Assembly (NCBI GenBank): GCA_964489555.1
Contig: CAZAZF010000007.1
Location: forward strand, 1-64,000
Reading direction: 5' to 3'
DNA: 64,000 nucleotides
Source of the DNA: JAAZGD01 sp964489555
Lineage (GTDB): Bacteria > Bacillota > Clostridia > Peptostreptococcales > Anaerovoracaceae
Numbering within the stretch: position 1 is the stretch's first letter; each line of letters starts with the position of its first letter. This document shows, one piece after another, positions 1 to 8,504 of the stretch. Made by a program: the position numbers and the translations under genes. The notes under the pieces were generated by a model, which searched no databases, was not told the origin of the DNA, and worked only from the letters and a program-made list of their open reading frames with translations.

Positions 1-30
1 CCGAGTGCTCCACCATTGAGCTACCTTGGA
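1..30 (-). tRNA. tRNA, 5' half only, probably tRNA-Asn
   Basis: Read on the minus strand from position 30, the bases fold as the first 30 nt of a tRNA: acceptor strand TCCAAGG, TA, D-stem GCTC, D-loop AATGGTG with the GG pair, D-stem GAGC, A, and the 5' anticodon stem CTCGG. The anticodon and 3' half lie outside the window. A TCC start followed by TAGCTCAATGG and a CTCGG anticodon stem is typical of Firmicute tRNA-Asn(GTT), so that identity is inferred, not seen. A consensus promoter lies directly upstream at 62-91. Confidence 0.75.
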
Positions 31-61
31 ATACCAGTCCCTATCTCTAGCGACATTGAAA

Positions 62-91
62 ATTATACCCCATTTCCAATAGGTATGTCAA
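62..91 (-). promoter_or_regulatory. Consensus sigma-A promoter for the tRNA
   Basis: On the minus strand there is TTGACA (91-86), an 18-nt spacer and TATAAT (67-62). Both hexamers are perfect. Transcription would start near position 55, about 25 nt before the tRNA 5' end at 30, as expected for a stable-RNA promoter with a short leader. It separates the tRNA unit from the TPR gene that ends at 129. Confidence 0.88.
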
Positions 92-128
92 CAGCAAAAA
101 CAGGATATTTTCCTTTTTCCTCGCGAAC

Positions 129-1403
129 TTATTTCAACCGTTTCATTCCCCTTTTACTCTTAGCTTTTTCATCCTTCGGAGCTCTTTTTATGTAGTTTTC
201 CGTAGGGGTTACTGGTTGATTTTTCTTCCTTTCCAGGTGTTCTTCTTTTGCAGACAGGTTTTCTTCAACCAACGCTATTTTTTTACGATATTTTTGTTCC
301 TCTTCTCTATCCCCCGAGTCTTTATAAATACTGGCTAATTCCCTCATGCTTTCCAAATGGCTTCCATTTTTCTCAAGAGCCCTCTTAAAAGCCGGAATGG
401 CCTCCTTTTTATCTCCCGCTTTCAGATAACCAAGTCCCAGATAATAGTGAAGGGGCCACCAGTTGCCAAACTCACTCTTTCGGTAATTTTCCAAAACGGA
501 AATCCCCTGCTGGTATTTCCCAACAGTAATCCAGTTAATCGCCTGTTCAATTCGAACCGGATCCTCAATCTGCTTCAAACGCTTGGTGACTTCCTGGCGG
601 TCCTTAAAGCTTTTTGTAAAGCTCAAAAATTGTTGCCAAGCCAACTGTGCTTTTGTGTAAAGCCCAATGTTCAAATATGCGTATCCCAAGTAATAATAAC
701 TCTGGGCGTGGCGTGGATGGGCTTCCGTGGTCAATTCAAAATAGTCCAGAGACTCCGCTTTAAATCGACCGATGTATTCCTCGTTGTTGGATTTAAGATA
801 CATCTCACGACAACAACGGGCGTAGCTATACATTCCGTGTAAATACTCCGGGTTGATGCACAAAGCCCCTCGAAAATGGATGCATGCTTCGTCATACTCT
901 TCTCGCTCCGCTGCATCTCGTCCATTTTTTAACATCCCTTCAGCGATTTTATAATTGAAAATCTTTTTTAGAAATTGAACATAATGAGATGTATATTGAA
1001 AATGAGGATCAATTCCCATAATCCAGGTCATGTTTTCAGCCAAATGAGTGGGCTTCAGGCCACTTCCTCCTGCAAAGCCTGCCAGATCCTCCTTTCTAAG
1101 AGGAATGGGCACCCCTTTCATTAACTCCTGCATATCTCCTTTTTTTAGGTACTCGTCAGAAAACTCCGCAAAGACAAACTTGCTGAGGTATTTTTTAAAA
1201 TACCTCCCCACTCGGTCTTCCCGATACTGTATATCAAATTCTTCCTTTGGCCTGAGGACTTTTCGCTTCACCCCGGTTCGAACAACCCAACTATTCTTTC
1301 GAATTTGTTCCGGAGTAGCCAATTCTTTTTTTCGAGGATCCTCTGCCACCTTTTGAACCTTATTTTCCAGAGTAATATTTGGTTTCTTAAACTTATTGCT
1401 CAT
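129..1403 (-). CDS. Tetratricopeptide-repeat protein of unknown function
   Basis: The protein has about 424 residues. The N-terminal ~100 residues are basic and low in recognisable motifs. The middle and C-terminal parts (about residues 155-385) show TPR-like helical repeats, for example around YYLGYAYLNIGLYTKAQLAW and HYYLGLGYLKAGDKKEAI. The tail is rich in Lys and Glu and ends in RGMKRLK. There is no signal peptide or membrane segment, so a cytoplasmic scaffold role is plausible. The ORF can open at 1415, but the ATG at 1403 overlaps the upstream TGA (TGATGA) and has a GGATGG-like site upstream, so I prefer 1403. It is translationally coupled to the radical SAM gene upstream. I do not recognise a specific family. 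Confidence 0.75.
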   Translation of the reverse strand: MSNKFKKPNITLENKVQKVAEDPRKKELATPEQIRKNSWVVRTGVKRKVLRPKEEFDIQYREDRVGRYFKKYLSKFVFAEFSDEYLKKGDMQELMKGVPIPLRKEDLAGFAGGSGLKPTHLAENMTWIMGIDPHFQYTSHYVQFLKKIFNYKIAEGMLKNGRDAAEREEYDEACIHFRGALCINPEYLHGMYSYARCCREMYLKSNNEEYIGRFKAESLDYFELTTEAHPRHAQSYYYLGYAYLNIGLYTKAQLAWQQFLSFTKSFKDRQEVTKRLKQIEDPVRIEQAINWITVGKYQQGISVLENYRKSEFGNWWPLHYYLGLGYLKAGDKKEAIPAFKRALEKNGSHLESMRELASIYKDSGDREEEQKYRKKIALVEENLSAKEEHLERKKNQPVTPTENYIKRAPKDEKAKSKRGMKRLK

Positions 1404-2929
1404 CAGATATTCCATCCTTTTCGATTGAATTTTTTGATTGCGTCTTCATTTAGAGTCTCTTTCATATCCCTGGACAGTAGGCTGGTCGCCCGTTCCTCCG
1501 TTCCCGGCATGGTTCTGTTTTTCCAGGAAGAATACTTTCTTAAAATGCGATACAAATCTTCTTTTTTATGTGACACGCCCTGGAACCCTTTTAAATGATA
1601 GAACAAAGCAAATTCCTCAAAAAAATCAAAAGGTGTTCCCACTTGTTGAATCATATATTCCAAGGTATGTGAAAATCCACCTCGATTATAATACAAATTC
1701 AACACCTGTTCGATCTGCTTCAATCGCAATAAATCCTTTACGGATAAATAATGATTTCGAATGATTTGGTATGGGGCCTTTTCCTGATATACAATCCCAT
1801 GTTCCGATGCATCTCTGCGTAGGACAGTCCCTTTTAAAAGCTTTAGAAATCCCAATTGGAAATGGTCCGCTTTCAACCCATATACATCATTGAAAGAGGT
1901 GCGAAAAATTTCGTAATTCTCATAAGGGAGTCCTGCAATTAAATCAACATGTACCTGGCAAGTGCCCAGTCGAATCAGCTTTTCTGTGTTTTCCAGAACC
2001 TGCCTCACCTCCCGATTTCGATGAACAGCTTCCAAGGTTTCAGGATGAGTGCTCTGAATTCCAATTTCAAATTGTACCAAGCCGGGTCTTGCCTCAGACA
2101 AAAGCTCCAATAGGTCAGAATCCACCAAGTGTCCTCCCATCTCAAAATGCCATCCCGTGATTTGATTGTCATGGTCTATCACATGCTTGATTAGCCGAAA
2201 ACACCGGTTGCGATCCCAATTAAAGGTTCGATCCACCAATTTCACCTGACTTATTCTCAGCTTTAAAAAATAATCCATTTCTTCCTTCACCCGATCTTCC
2301 GGAAGACTTCGAACTTCTTTTTCCAGAGAGGATAAACAATAAGAGCATTGGTGAGGACAACCGCGGCTACTTTCATAATAAACTAATTTCTCCGGTTCGG
2401 GCGGCAAATACTTATAAGGAAACGGTAGAGAATCCATTTTTAGGGGGGGGGAAGAAGGATTCACATAGATTCGTTTGTCCTTTCGGTTTCGATATACCAG
2501 CCCTGGAATTTGATCTAGCCCAAGGCCCTCAAATCCTTGTTCACAAAGAGCTGTGAAGATGAGCTCCCCTTCTCCTTCCGCCGTAAAATCAACAGCGGCG
2601 TTTTTTCTCATGAACTCCAGTGGATCACAAGAAACTTCCGGACCCCCTGCCAGAATTTTCATATTTGGATCCGCCTGTTTTAAAACCGATGCCAACCCTT
2701 GAATTCTTTCCACATTCCATATGTTTACGGAAAAACAAACAACTTGGTAATCCCCATATAGAATTTCCGAAAGAATATAGTCATCCTCCTGATTAACGGT
2801 AAATTCTTTAAGATCACATCGTAAATCCGGATTTTCCATGTTCTCCTTGGCAGCGCTATATAAACAACGAAGGGCCAAAGAAGAATGGATAAATTTTGAA
2901 TTCAATGTAGTTAAGAGCACCTTAATCAT
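1403..2929 (-). CDS. B12-binding-type radical SAM protein (DUF4080 family)
   Basis: The 508-residue protein starts with a cobalamin-binding-like Rossmann fold (MIKVLLTTLNSKFIHSSLAL), typical of the B12-binding radical SAM class that contains DUF4080 proteins. The radical SAM cluster motif CxxxCxxC appears as RGCPHQCSYCLSS near residue 193. A TIM-barrel-like core and a C-terminal helical region, the usual place of DUF4080, follow. The substrate is unknown; relatives are methyltransferases or oxidoreductases acting through a 5'-deoxyadenosyl radical. The start overlaps the stop of the next radical SAM gene by one base (2929), so the pair is coupled. Confidence 0.82.
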   Translation of the reverse strand: MIKVLLTTLNSKFIHSSLALRCLYSAAKENMENPDLRCDLKEFTVNQEDDYILSEILYGDYQVVCFSVNIWNVERIQGLASVLKQADPNMKILAGGPEVSCDPLEFMRKNAAVDFTAEGEGELIFTALCEQGFEGLGLDQIPGLVYRNRKDKRIYVNPSSPPLKMDSLPFPYKYLPPEPEKLVYYESSRGCPHQCSYCLSSLEKEVRSLPEDRVKEEMDYFLKLRISQVKLVDRTFNWDRNRCFRLIKHVIDHDNQITGWHFEMGGHLVDSDLLELLSEARPGLVQFEIGIQSTHPETLEAVHRNREVRQVLENTEKLIRLGTCQVHVDLIAGLPYENYEIFRTSFNDVYGLKADHFQLGFLKLLKGTVLRRDASEHGIVYQEKAPYQIIRNHYLSVKDLLRLKQIEQVLNLYYNRGGFSHTLEYMIQQVGTPFDFFEEFALFYHLKGFQGVSHKKEDLYRILRKYSSWKNRTMPGTEERATSLLSRDMKETLNEDAIKKFNRKGWNI

Positions 2930-3801
2930 TAAAGCATCCTAAACCTTTCGTCCTTCAACATTCCTTTGTTTTCCATAGCCAACCGCAACTCACCCATCAT
3001 CCGTTCCTTGTCCCGGGGCAAATCTCCTCTCAAAGAAAGGTAATTGCTGGCATGGTTGCTTCGAAAAACACACGGTTTTTTTACATTAATATTATCCAGC
3101 ATCACCAAGGTCTCTGCCAACACCTCTTCGGCAGAAAGCAGCTCAAACCTTCCATTTCGAACCTCTTGAGTCAAAGGAGCCGATGGCTCTAGCATCAACG
3201 TTAGCAGGCCCACATAAGAAGGTTCCATTTCACTGATCATTGTGCCCGTTTCTTTCCCATGTTCCATCCAGCCATCCTTACCGGCCAAGCCAGAGATAAA
3301 TGTAACCGATGCTTTGATTCCGCACTCTTCCAGCCGGCGTACCGCCGAAATAATTTCCTCCCGTGTGGCACCTTTTACAATGTGCTTAAGAACCCGGTCG
3401 CTACCCGATTCAGCACCGATGTAAACCATGTCCAGGCCTTCCTCCCGAAGCCGAACCAACTCTTCAACAGATTTTCGCAAAACATCCTGAGGAGAGCCAT
3501 ACACACTGACTTTCTCACATTCCGGAAATAAGCTCCGTATTTTTCCCAAAATAGCAGATAGTTTTTCCGTAGAGAGACAAAGAGCATCTCCATCCGCCAA
3601 AAATATTTTTTCAATTCGCTTATAATAACCTCTGGCCGCTTCCAAGTCCTGTATAACTTCCTCCAAGGGCCGAACCCGAAAGCTTTTATCCTTAAACATG
3701 CTACAAAAAGTGCATTGATTATGAGAGCAACCAATGGTTACCTGCAATATCAAACTATAGGCTTCGCTGGGAGGCCTGTATATACTTCCCTCATATCTCA
3801 T
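2929..3801 (-). CDS. Radical SAM protein (Elp3/HemN-like fold)
   Basis: The 290-residue protein has the [4Fe-4S]/SAM motif CSHNQCTFC near residues 25-33 and a downstream segment (SVYGSPQDVL, then DMVYIGAESGSDRVLKHIVKG) typical of the Elp3/MiaB/NifB-like core, with the conserved GxESGSD SAM-binding turn. It is close to a minimal radical SAM barrel and has no extra C-terminal domain. It lies 14 nt downstream of argS and is coupled to the DUF4080 protein, so the two may act on the same substrate. The reaction cannot be told from sequence. Confidence 0.8.
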   Translation of the reverse strand: MRYEGSIYRPPSEAYSLILQVTIGCSHNQCTFCSMFKDKSFRVRPLEEVIQDLEAARGYYKRIEKIFLADGDALCLSTEKLSAILGKIRSLFPECEKVSVYGSPQDVLRKSVEELVRLREEGLDMVYIGAESGSDRVLKHIVKGATREEIISAVRRLEECGIKASVTFISGLAGKDGWMEHGKETGTMISEMEPSYVGLLTLMLEPSAPLTQEVRNGRFELLSAEEVLAETLVMLDNINVKKPCVFRSNHASNYLSLRGDLPRDKERMMGELRLAMENKGMLKDERFRML

Positions 3802-3815
3802 ATTTTCTTGTCTCC

Positions 3816-5534
3816 TTACATTTTTTCCGGGGCAAACACGCCCAAGAGAGTCAGCCCATTGGCTAAAACCTGTCGTGTTGCCAATACAAGCGCTACTTTG
3901 GATGCTCGCTCAATAGGCTCCGGTACCAGGATATGCTCCTCGTGATAAAAACGGTTGAAAGCTTGGGCCACATCCACTACATACCTGGCGATTACACTGG
4001 GTTCATACCGTTCTCCCGCATCCACCACCACTTCCGGGAAAGAATAGAGAAGCTTTTCCAACCGATATCCACCTTCTCCCGTCAAATACGATGTATCCCA
4101 CGCATTTGGGTCTGTCGCTAGACGAAGTGCTTCTTCTCCGGCATTTCTTATAAGGCTGCAAGCTCTGGCATGAGTATACTGTACATAGGGCCCCGTTTCT
4201 CCTTCGAATGCCAATACTTTATCCCATGAAAACACATAATCCTTTCCTCGGGAATTGGATAATTCATTAAATACGATGGCTCCAATCCCTACTTGTGCCG
4301 CGGTTTCTTCCACATTATCCGTATTTACATTTTTCTCTAAGATAATTTCTCTTGTTTTTTCTACCGCCCGTTTCAAAACATCTTCCAGAAATACCACTTT
4401 CCCTCTTCGCGTTGAAAGATTGTCTCCATCCTCCAAGCTAACCAATCCAAAAGGAATGTGAACACAGTCCTTCCACCATGAATATCCCATCAACTCTACA
4501 ATCTTCATCCACTGTTGGAAATGAAGAATTTGCTGGTTGCCCACTATGTACAAATTTTTATAGAAATCATAGGCTTCTTTTCTGTAAATAGCTGCCGCTA
4601 TGTCCCGAGTAATATACAAGGTGGACCCGTCTCTTTTGGTAATCAAGGCCGGAGGCAGTTTATGTTCTTCTAAATCCACTATTTTTGCCCCTTCTGAAGC
4701 TTTCAGCAAGCCCTTTTCTTCCAATTCCCTAACCACTCTGTCCATTTTGTCCGAATAGAAGCTTTCCCCCGCTAGAGAGTCAAATTCAATTCCCAGCATG
4801 GAATATACCCGATTGAATTCTTTCAGACTCTCATCACGAAACCATTGCCACAAGGCCAATTCCTCAGGATTGCCTTTCTCCAGGTTGGAGAAAGCCTTTC
4901 TGGCCTCTTCTTCCAACTCCGGGGTATTCTCCGCTTCTTCATGGAATTTGACATAGTAAGACAAAAGCGTATCGATAGGAGCCCTGACCACATCTTCCCT
5001 ATTTCCCCAATGGCGATATGCCACAATCATTTTGCCAAACTGAGTTCCATAATCTCCCAAATGATTAATCCGTACCGTTTCATAGCCCAAATAGTCATAA
5101 ATCTTATATATGGCGTTCCCTATAACCGTACTACGGATATGCCCAATGTGAAAGGGTTTTGCAATATTCGGTGAGGAAAATTCCACAATCACCTTTTTCC
5201 CTTTGCCCCTTTCAGATCTTCCATAGACTTCTTTCTCTTTAATAATAGTGCCGATTACCTCTCTGCTAAAATCATCTCTTTTCATAAAAAAGTTCAAATA
5301 GGCGCTAACCGCCTCCACCCTTTCAAAGAAGGGGTGCCCTGCCAACTGCTCCGCCAATTCTTTTGCAATCATTGGCGGCGCTTTTTTCAATTCTTTTGCC
5401 AACCGAAAACAAGGCAAAGCGTAATCTCCCATTTTTTCTTCTGTTGGTATTTCAAGCATTTCCGTCAATTGGTTTCCGGGCAATTCCAGTACAGGTGCCA
5501 ACAAGTCTCCGATTTTTTCCTTATAATCGATCAT
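3816..5534 (-). CDS. argS: Arginyl-tRNA synthetase
   Basis: This class I synthetase of 572 residues charges tRNA-Arg. Visible are the N-terminal Arg-tRNA-synthetase additional domain (residues 1-~90), the HIGH motif in NIAKPFHIGHIRST (~residue 132), a KMSKS-equivalent LSTRRGKVV loop (~375), and the C-terminal anticodon-binding DALR domain with the typical ending around RYVVDVAQAFNRFYHE. The length is normal. It lies 22 nt after mutS2 in what looks like one long minus-strand unit with pheS, pheT, zapA and mutS2. No T-box leader is seen in front of it. Confidence 0.97.
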   Translation of the reverse strand: MIDYKEKIGDLLAPVLELPGNQLTEMLEIPTEEKMGDYALPCFRLAKELKKAPPMIAKELAEQLAGHPFFERVEAVSAYLNFFMKRDDFSREVIGTIIKEKEVYGRSERGKGKKVIVEFSSPNIAKPFHIGHIRSTVIGNAIYKIYDYLGYETVRINHLGDYGTQFGKMIVAYRHWGNREDVVRAPIDTLLSYYVKFHEEAENTPELEEEARKAFSNLEKGNPEELALWQWFRDESLKEFNRVYSMLGIEFDSLAGESFYSDKMDRVVRELEEKGLLKASEGAKIVDLEEHKLPPALITKRDGSTLYITRDIAAAIYRKEAYDFYKNLYIVGNQQILHFQQWMKIVELMGYSWWKDCVHIPFGLVSLEDGDNLSTRRGKVVFLEDVLKRAVEKTREIILEKNVNTDNVEETAAQVGIGAIVFNELSNSRGKDYVFSWDKVLAFEGETGPYVQYTHARACSLIRNAGEEALRLATDPNAWDTSYLTGEGGYRLEKLLYSFPEVVVDAGERYEPSVIARYVVDVAQAFNRFYHEEHILVPEPIERASKVALVLATRQVLANGLTLLGVFAPEKM

Positions 5535-5556
5535 CCTTTTTCTTCTCCCCTATGAT

Positions 5557-7932
5557 TTATTTTTCTCGCAGTATGACAACGGTTACACCATCGCCTCCCT
5601 CATTATAGCCTGCTCTCTGATAGGAAGTTACATGCTTGTGCCTTTTCAGCATTTCGTGGATTCCCTTCCGAAGAATGCCCTCTCCCCGGCCATGAATCAC
5701 GGAAACGGTCTTAAGCCCTGCCATATACGCATCGTCCAAATATTTATCTACCATCATGCTGGCCGTATCCAAAGTTTCTCCTTGCACATTGATGGTGATG
5801 GGGCAACTACGCGCCTTATAAAACCCCGCATCCCCAAATCTCTGGGGTGATTTAGGTTTCGGTGTGCGATTCTCCGATATGGGAATTACATTCCGGATTT
5901 TCACCGACACCTTCAACCGCCCCACTTGCACCATCAATTCTCCTTTATCGTCCGGTAAGGTCAACACCTCTCCAATTTGATCCAAGGTCAGAACTCGAAC
6001 TCTCTGCCCCAGTCGGATGGCAGCAGGGTCTGTAGGAGACAAGTTTTCCGGCACTTTTTTTCGTTCCCGGAAACGATCTTCTAAGGTCTTGAGTTGACTT
6101 TTTAAAGGCTGGAACTCTTGGGTGTTTTGTTCATTCCCACCTCTCTCTGACCGTTCCTGTGCTTCACGGGAAATTCGAGAAAGCTCCTCCCGAGTTTCCT
6201 CCACCATGAATCTCGCCTGCTCCTTGGCCTCCTCCAGGATTTTTTCCCGCTGCCGGTTCAGCTTTTCTTCCATTCCCGCCAATTCTTGCTGTTGTTTTTT
6301 CACGGCAAGATTCAGAAGCAAAGCTTCATCTTTCATTTCAGAGATTGCTCTTTTCTCTTCGTTCAATGAGGTGATTACTTCCTCAAAGGCCAACGCATTT
6401 TCATCCAAAAGACCTCGGGCGGCGACAATAAGTTCTCCGGGTAATCCAAGCTTCTCCGCAATTTCAAAGGCATTGGACCGCCCCGGGATTCCCATGGTCA
6501 TGTGGTATGTAGGACTTAATGTCTCTACATTGAATTCCATGGATGCATTTTCCACCCCGGGCATGGACAACGCATACTTCTTTAATTCGGTATAATGGGT
6601 GGTTGCCAACACAGTGGCTCCCTTACCGCTTAAGTTTTTCAGGATGGCGATGGCTAAAGCCGCTCCCTCTGTGGGATCTGTGCCGGCACCAAGTTCATCC
6701 AGCAAAATCAATGTCTTTTCATCGCAGTTTTTTACAATGCGTACAATGTTATTCATGTGAGACGAAAAAGTGCTTAGGCTTTGTTCTATGCTCTGTTCAT
6801 CTCCAATGTCAGCATAAATTTTTCGAAAAACAGGAATCTGTGTCCCCGATACAGCAGGTACATGAAGCCCGGATTGTGCCATCAGCACCAATAGCCCGGT
6901 AGTTTTAAGGGTTACGGTTTTTCCCCCGGTATTGGGTCCGGTGATAATCAAAGATCGGGTCCCCTTATCCAAGGTTATGGTGACGGGCACCACTTGTTTC
7001 GGGTCAATGAAAGGGTGCCTAGCGGAGAGAAGGTGCAAAGTCCCTTCCTCTGTAATTATTGGCTCTGTGCCATCCATTTCATAGGATAGATGTCCTTTGG
7101 CAAAAATGACATCCAACTGAACCAACAACTTTTGGTTATTGGAAAGAGGGTGATACCACTGAGCTACCATGGCGGATAATTCTGCCAGAACTCGCTGTAC
7201 CTCCCCTTGCTCAGCCAATTCCAACTCACGAAGCTGATTGTTCAAATCCACTACCACCTGGGGCTCAATAAATAAAGTGGCGCCGCTGGAGGACTGGTCA
7301 TGCACAATCCCTGGAAATCGGGTCCGGTGCTCTTGTTTCACAGGGATAACATACCTGCCCTGCCGTAAGGTGACGATGGCATCCTGAAGGTAACTCCGAT
7401 TGTCTGATTTATTCAAAATTTGATTGATTCGATTTCGCACGGCTTCATTTTGTCTTTCAATGCTTCGCCTCAAATTTTTCAGTTGAGGAGAGGCATCGTC
7501 CGCCATGTCTTCCTCGCTCAAAATGCAACGGTCGATTTCATCCCGCAAAACTTTAGGGGCCTCCAACAACTCCGTCATCCCTTTTATAATCGGAACTTCC
7601 GGCAGTTCCCCTTTCATAAAAGAAATTACCTTTGCCGCAATGTTCACATTATAGAGCACCTCCAAAAGTTGACGCATAGCCAATGTTCCGCCTTTGCGGG
7701 AAAGCTCCAAATAAGGTTGGATATCATAGAAATTCCCTAACGGCAAAGGCCCCTTCTTTACAATAACCGAGAGAGCCTCCGAAGTTTCTGCCAGCAAATC
7801 CTTTATTACATAAGAATCCTGAGAAGGTTCCAACTCCATAATCAGTTGCCTGGCCAACTGAGAGCCTGCCAATTCACTGAGTCTTTGAATAATTTTATGA
7901 AATTCTAAAACCGTCTTGGCTTTCTGATCCAT
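5557..7932 (-). CDS. mutS2: MutS2 family nuclease/ATPase
   Basis: The 791-residue protein has a MutS-like core with Walker A GPNTGGKT (~residue 335), Walker B LILLDELGAGTDPTEG and the ABC-type signature region. A long coiled coil follows (~520-630, very rich in Glu, Lys and Arg), then a KOW-like segment and a C-terminal Smr nuclease domain with HGRGEGILRKGI. The N-terminal mismatch-recognition domain of MutS is absent, as expected for MutS2. In the family it acts on branched DNA and on collided or stalled ribosomes. It follows zapA by 3 nt, an order common in Firmicutes. Confidence 0.97.
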   Translation of the reverse strand: MDQKAKTVLEFHKIIQRLSELAGSQLARQLIMELEPSQDSYVIKDLLAETSEALSVIVKKGPLPLGNFYDIQPYLELSRKGGTLAMRQLLEVLYNVNIAAKVISFMKGELPEVPIIKGMTELLEAPKVLRDEIDRCILSEEDMADDASPQLKNLRRSIERQNEAVRNRINQILNKSDNRSYLQDAIVTLRQGRYVIPVKQEHRTRFPGIVHDQSSSGATLFIEPQVVVDLNNQLRELELAEQGEVQRVLAELSAMVAQWYHPLSNNQKLLVQLDVIFAKGHLSYEMDGTEPIITEEGTLHLLSARHPFIDPKQVVPVTITLDKGTRSLIITGPNTGGKTVTLKTTGLLVLMAQSGLHVPAVSGTQIPVFRKIYADIGDEQSIEQSLSTFSSHMNNIVRIVKNCDEKTLILLDELGAGTDPTEGAALAIAILKNLSGKGATVLATTHYTELKKYALSMPGVENASMEFNVETLSPTYHMTMGIPGRSNAFEIAEKLGLPGELIVAARGLLDENALAFEEVITSLNEEKRAISEMKDEALLLNLAVKKQQQELAGMEEKLNRQREKILEEAKEQARFMVEETREELSRISREAQERSERGGNEQNTQEFQPLKSQLKTLEDRFRERKKVPENLSPTDPAAIRLGQRVRVLTLDQIGEVLTLPDDKGELMVQVGRLKVSVKIRNVIPISENRTPKPKSPQRFGDAGFYKARSCPITINVQGETLDTASMMVDKYLDDAYMAGLKTVSVIHGRGEGILRKGIHEMLKRHKHVTSYQRAGYNEGGDGVTVVILREK

Positions 7933-7935
7933 CCT

Positions 7936-8490
7936 CTACTCGCCCCTTCGCAACCGCTCCACTTCGCTTTTTAGCTGGATGTTCTCCATTTGCACATCGA
8001 AGAAATTGTTCTCCAACTCCCTGCATTTCGTTTCCAACTCATTGACAATATTTTGAGAAGCCATGGCCGCCTTTGCTTCCACCTCCTGGTTGGCATCAGA
8101 TAGTCGCCGGATTTCTTCTTCCTTTGTCTCAATGGTTTTCATCAATTCATTCTTTTGTTGAATGATGGTTTGGGAATCCTCCTTGTACCCAATGATGGTT
8201 TTCTTTGCTTCTTCCCAAAGTTGCACATAATGCTCCATATCTTTCTCTAGCTGAACACTTTCGCTTTTCAACCGATTAGCTTCTTCCAGGGCATCAAAAT
8301 AATCATCAGCCACATTCACTGCCGCCAGAACCCCCAGATCGGATAGGGACGTCCCTTTGGAAATGGCAGCAATGTCATACATTTTTGTATTTACATAATC
8401 TGCCACCTTCATCATGTGTTCTCTGGTTTTATCTCCCGCCACCACATAATCCTGGCCATAAATTTTTACACTGACCTTGTTTCCGTCCAT
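7936..8490 (-). CDS. zapA: Cell division protein ZapA with extended coiled coil
   Basis: The N-terminal ~90 residues match the ZapA fold: VSVKIYGQDYVVAGD, then HMMKVADYVNTKM and a DLGVLAAVNVADDYFDA helix. ZapA binds FtsZ filaments and promotes bundling at the division ring. The protein is 184 residues, whereas short ZapA proteins have about 85-110. The extra ~90 residues form a Glu/Lys/Gln-rich coiled coil, a form common in Clostridia. It lies between pheT and mutS2, as in many Firmicutes. Confidence 0.9.
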   Translation of the reverse strand: MDGNKVSVKIYGQDYVVAGDKTREHMMKVADYVNTKMYDIAAISKGTSLSDLGVLAAVNVADDYFDALEEANRLKSESVQLEKDMEHYVQLWEEAKKTIIGYKEDSQTIIQQKNELMKTIETKEEEIRRLSDANQEVEAKAAMASQNIVNELETKCRELENNFFDVQMENIQLKSEVERLRRGE

Positions 8491-8504
8491 CTCCGTGTCC
8501 TTTC

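Noticed and set aside
95..128. A terminator after the TPR gene.
   Set aside because: AGGA-loop-TCCT followed by GTTTTT gives only a 4-bp stem, too weak to call.
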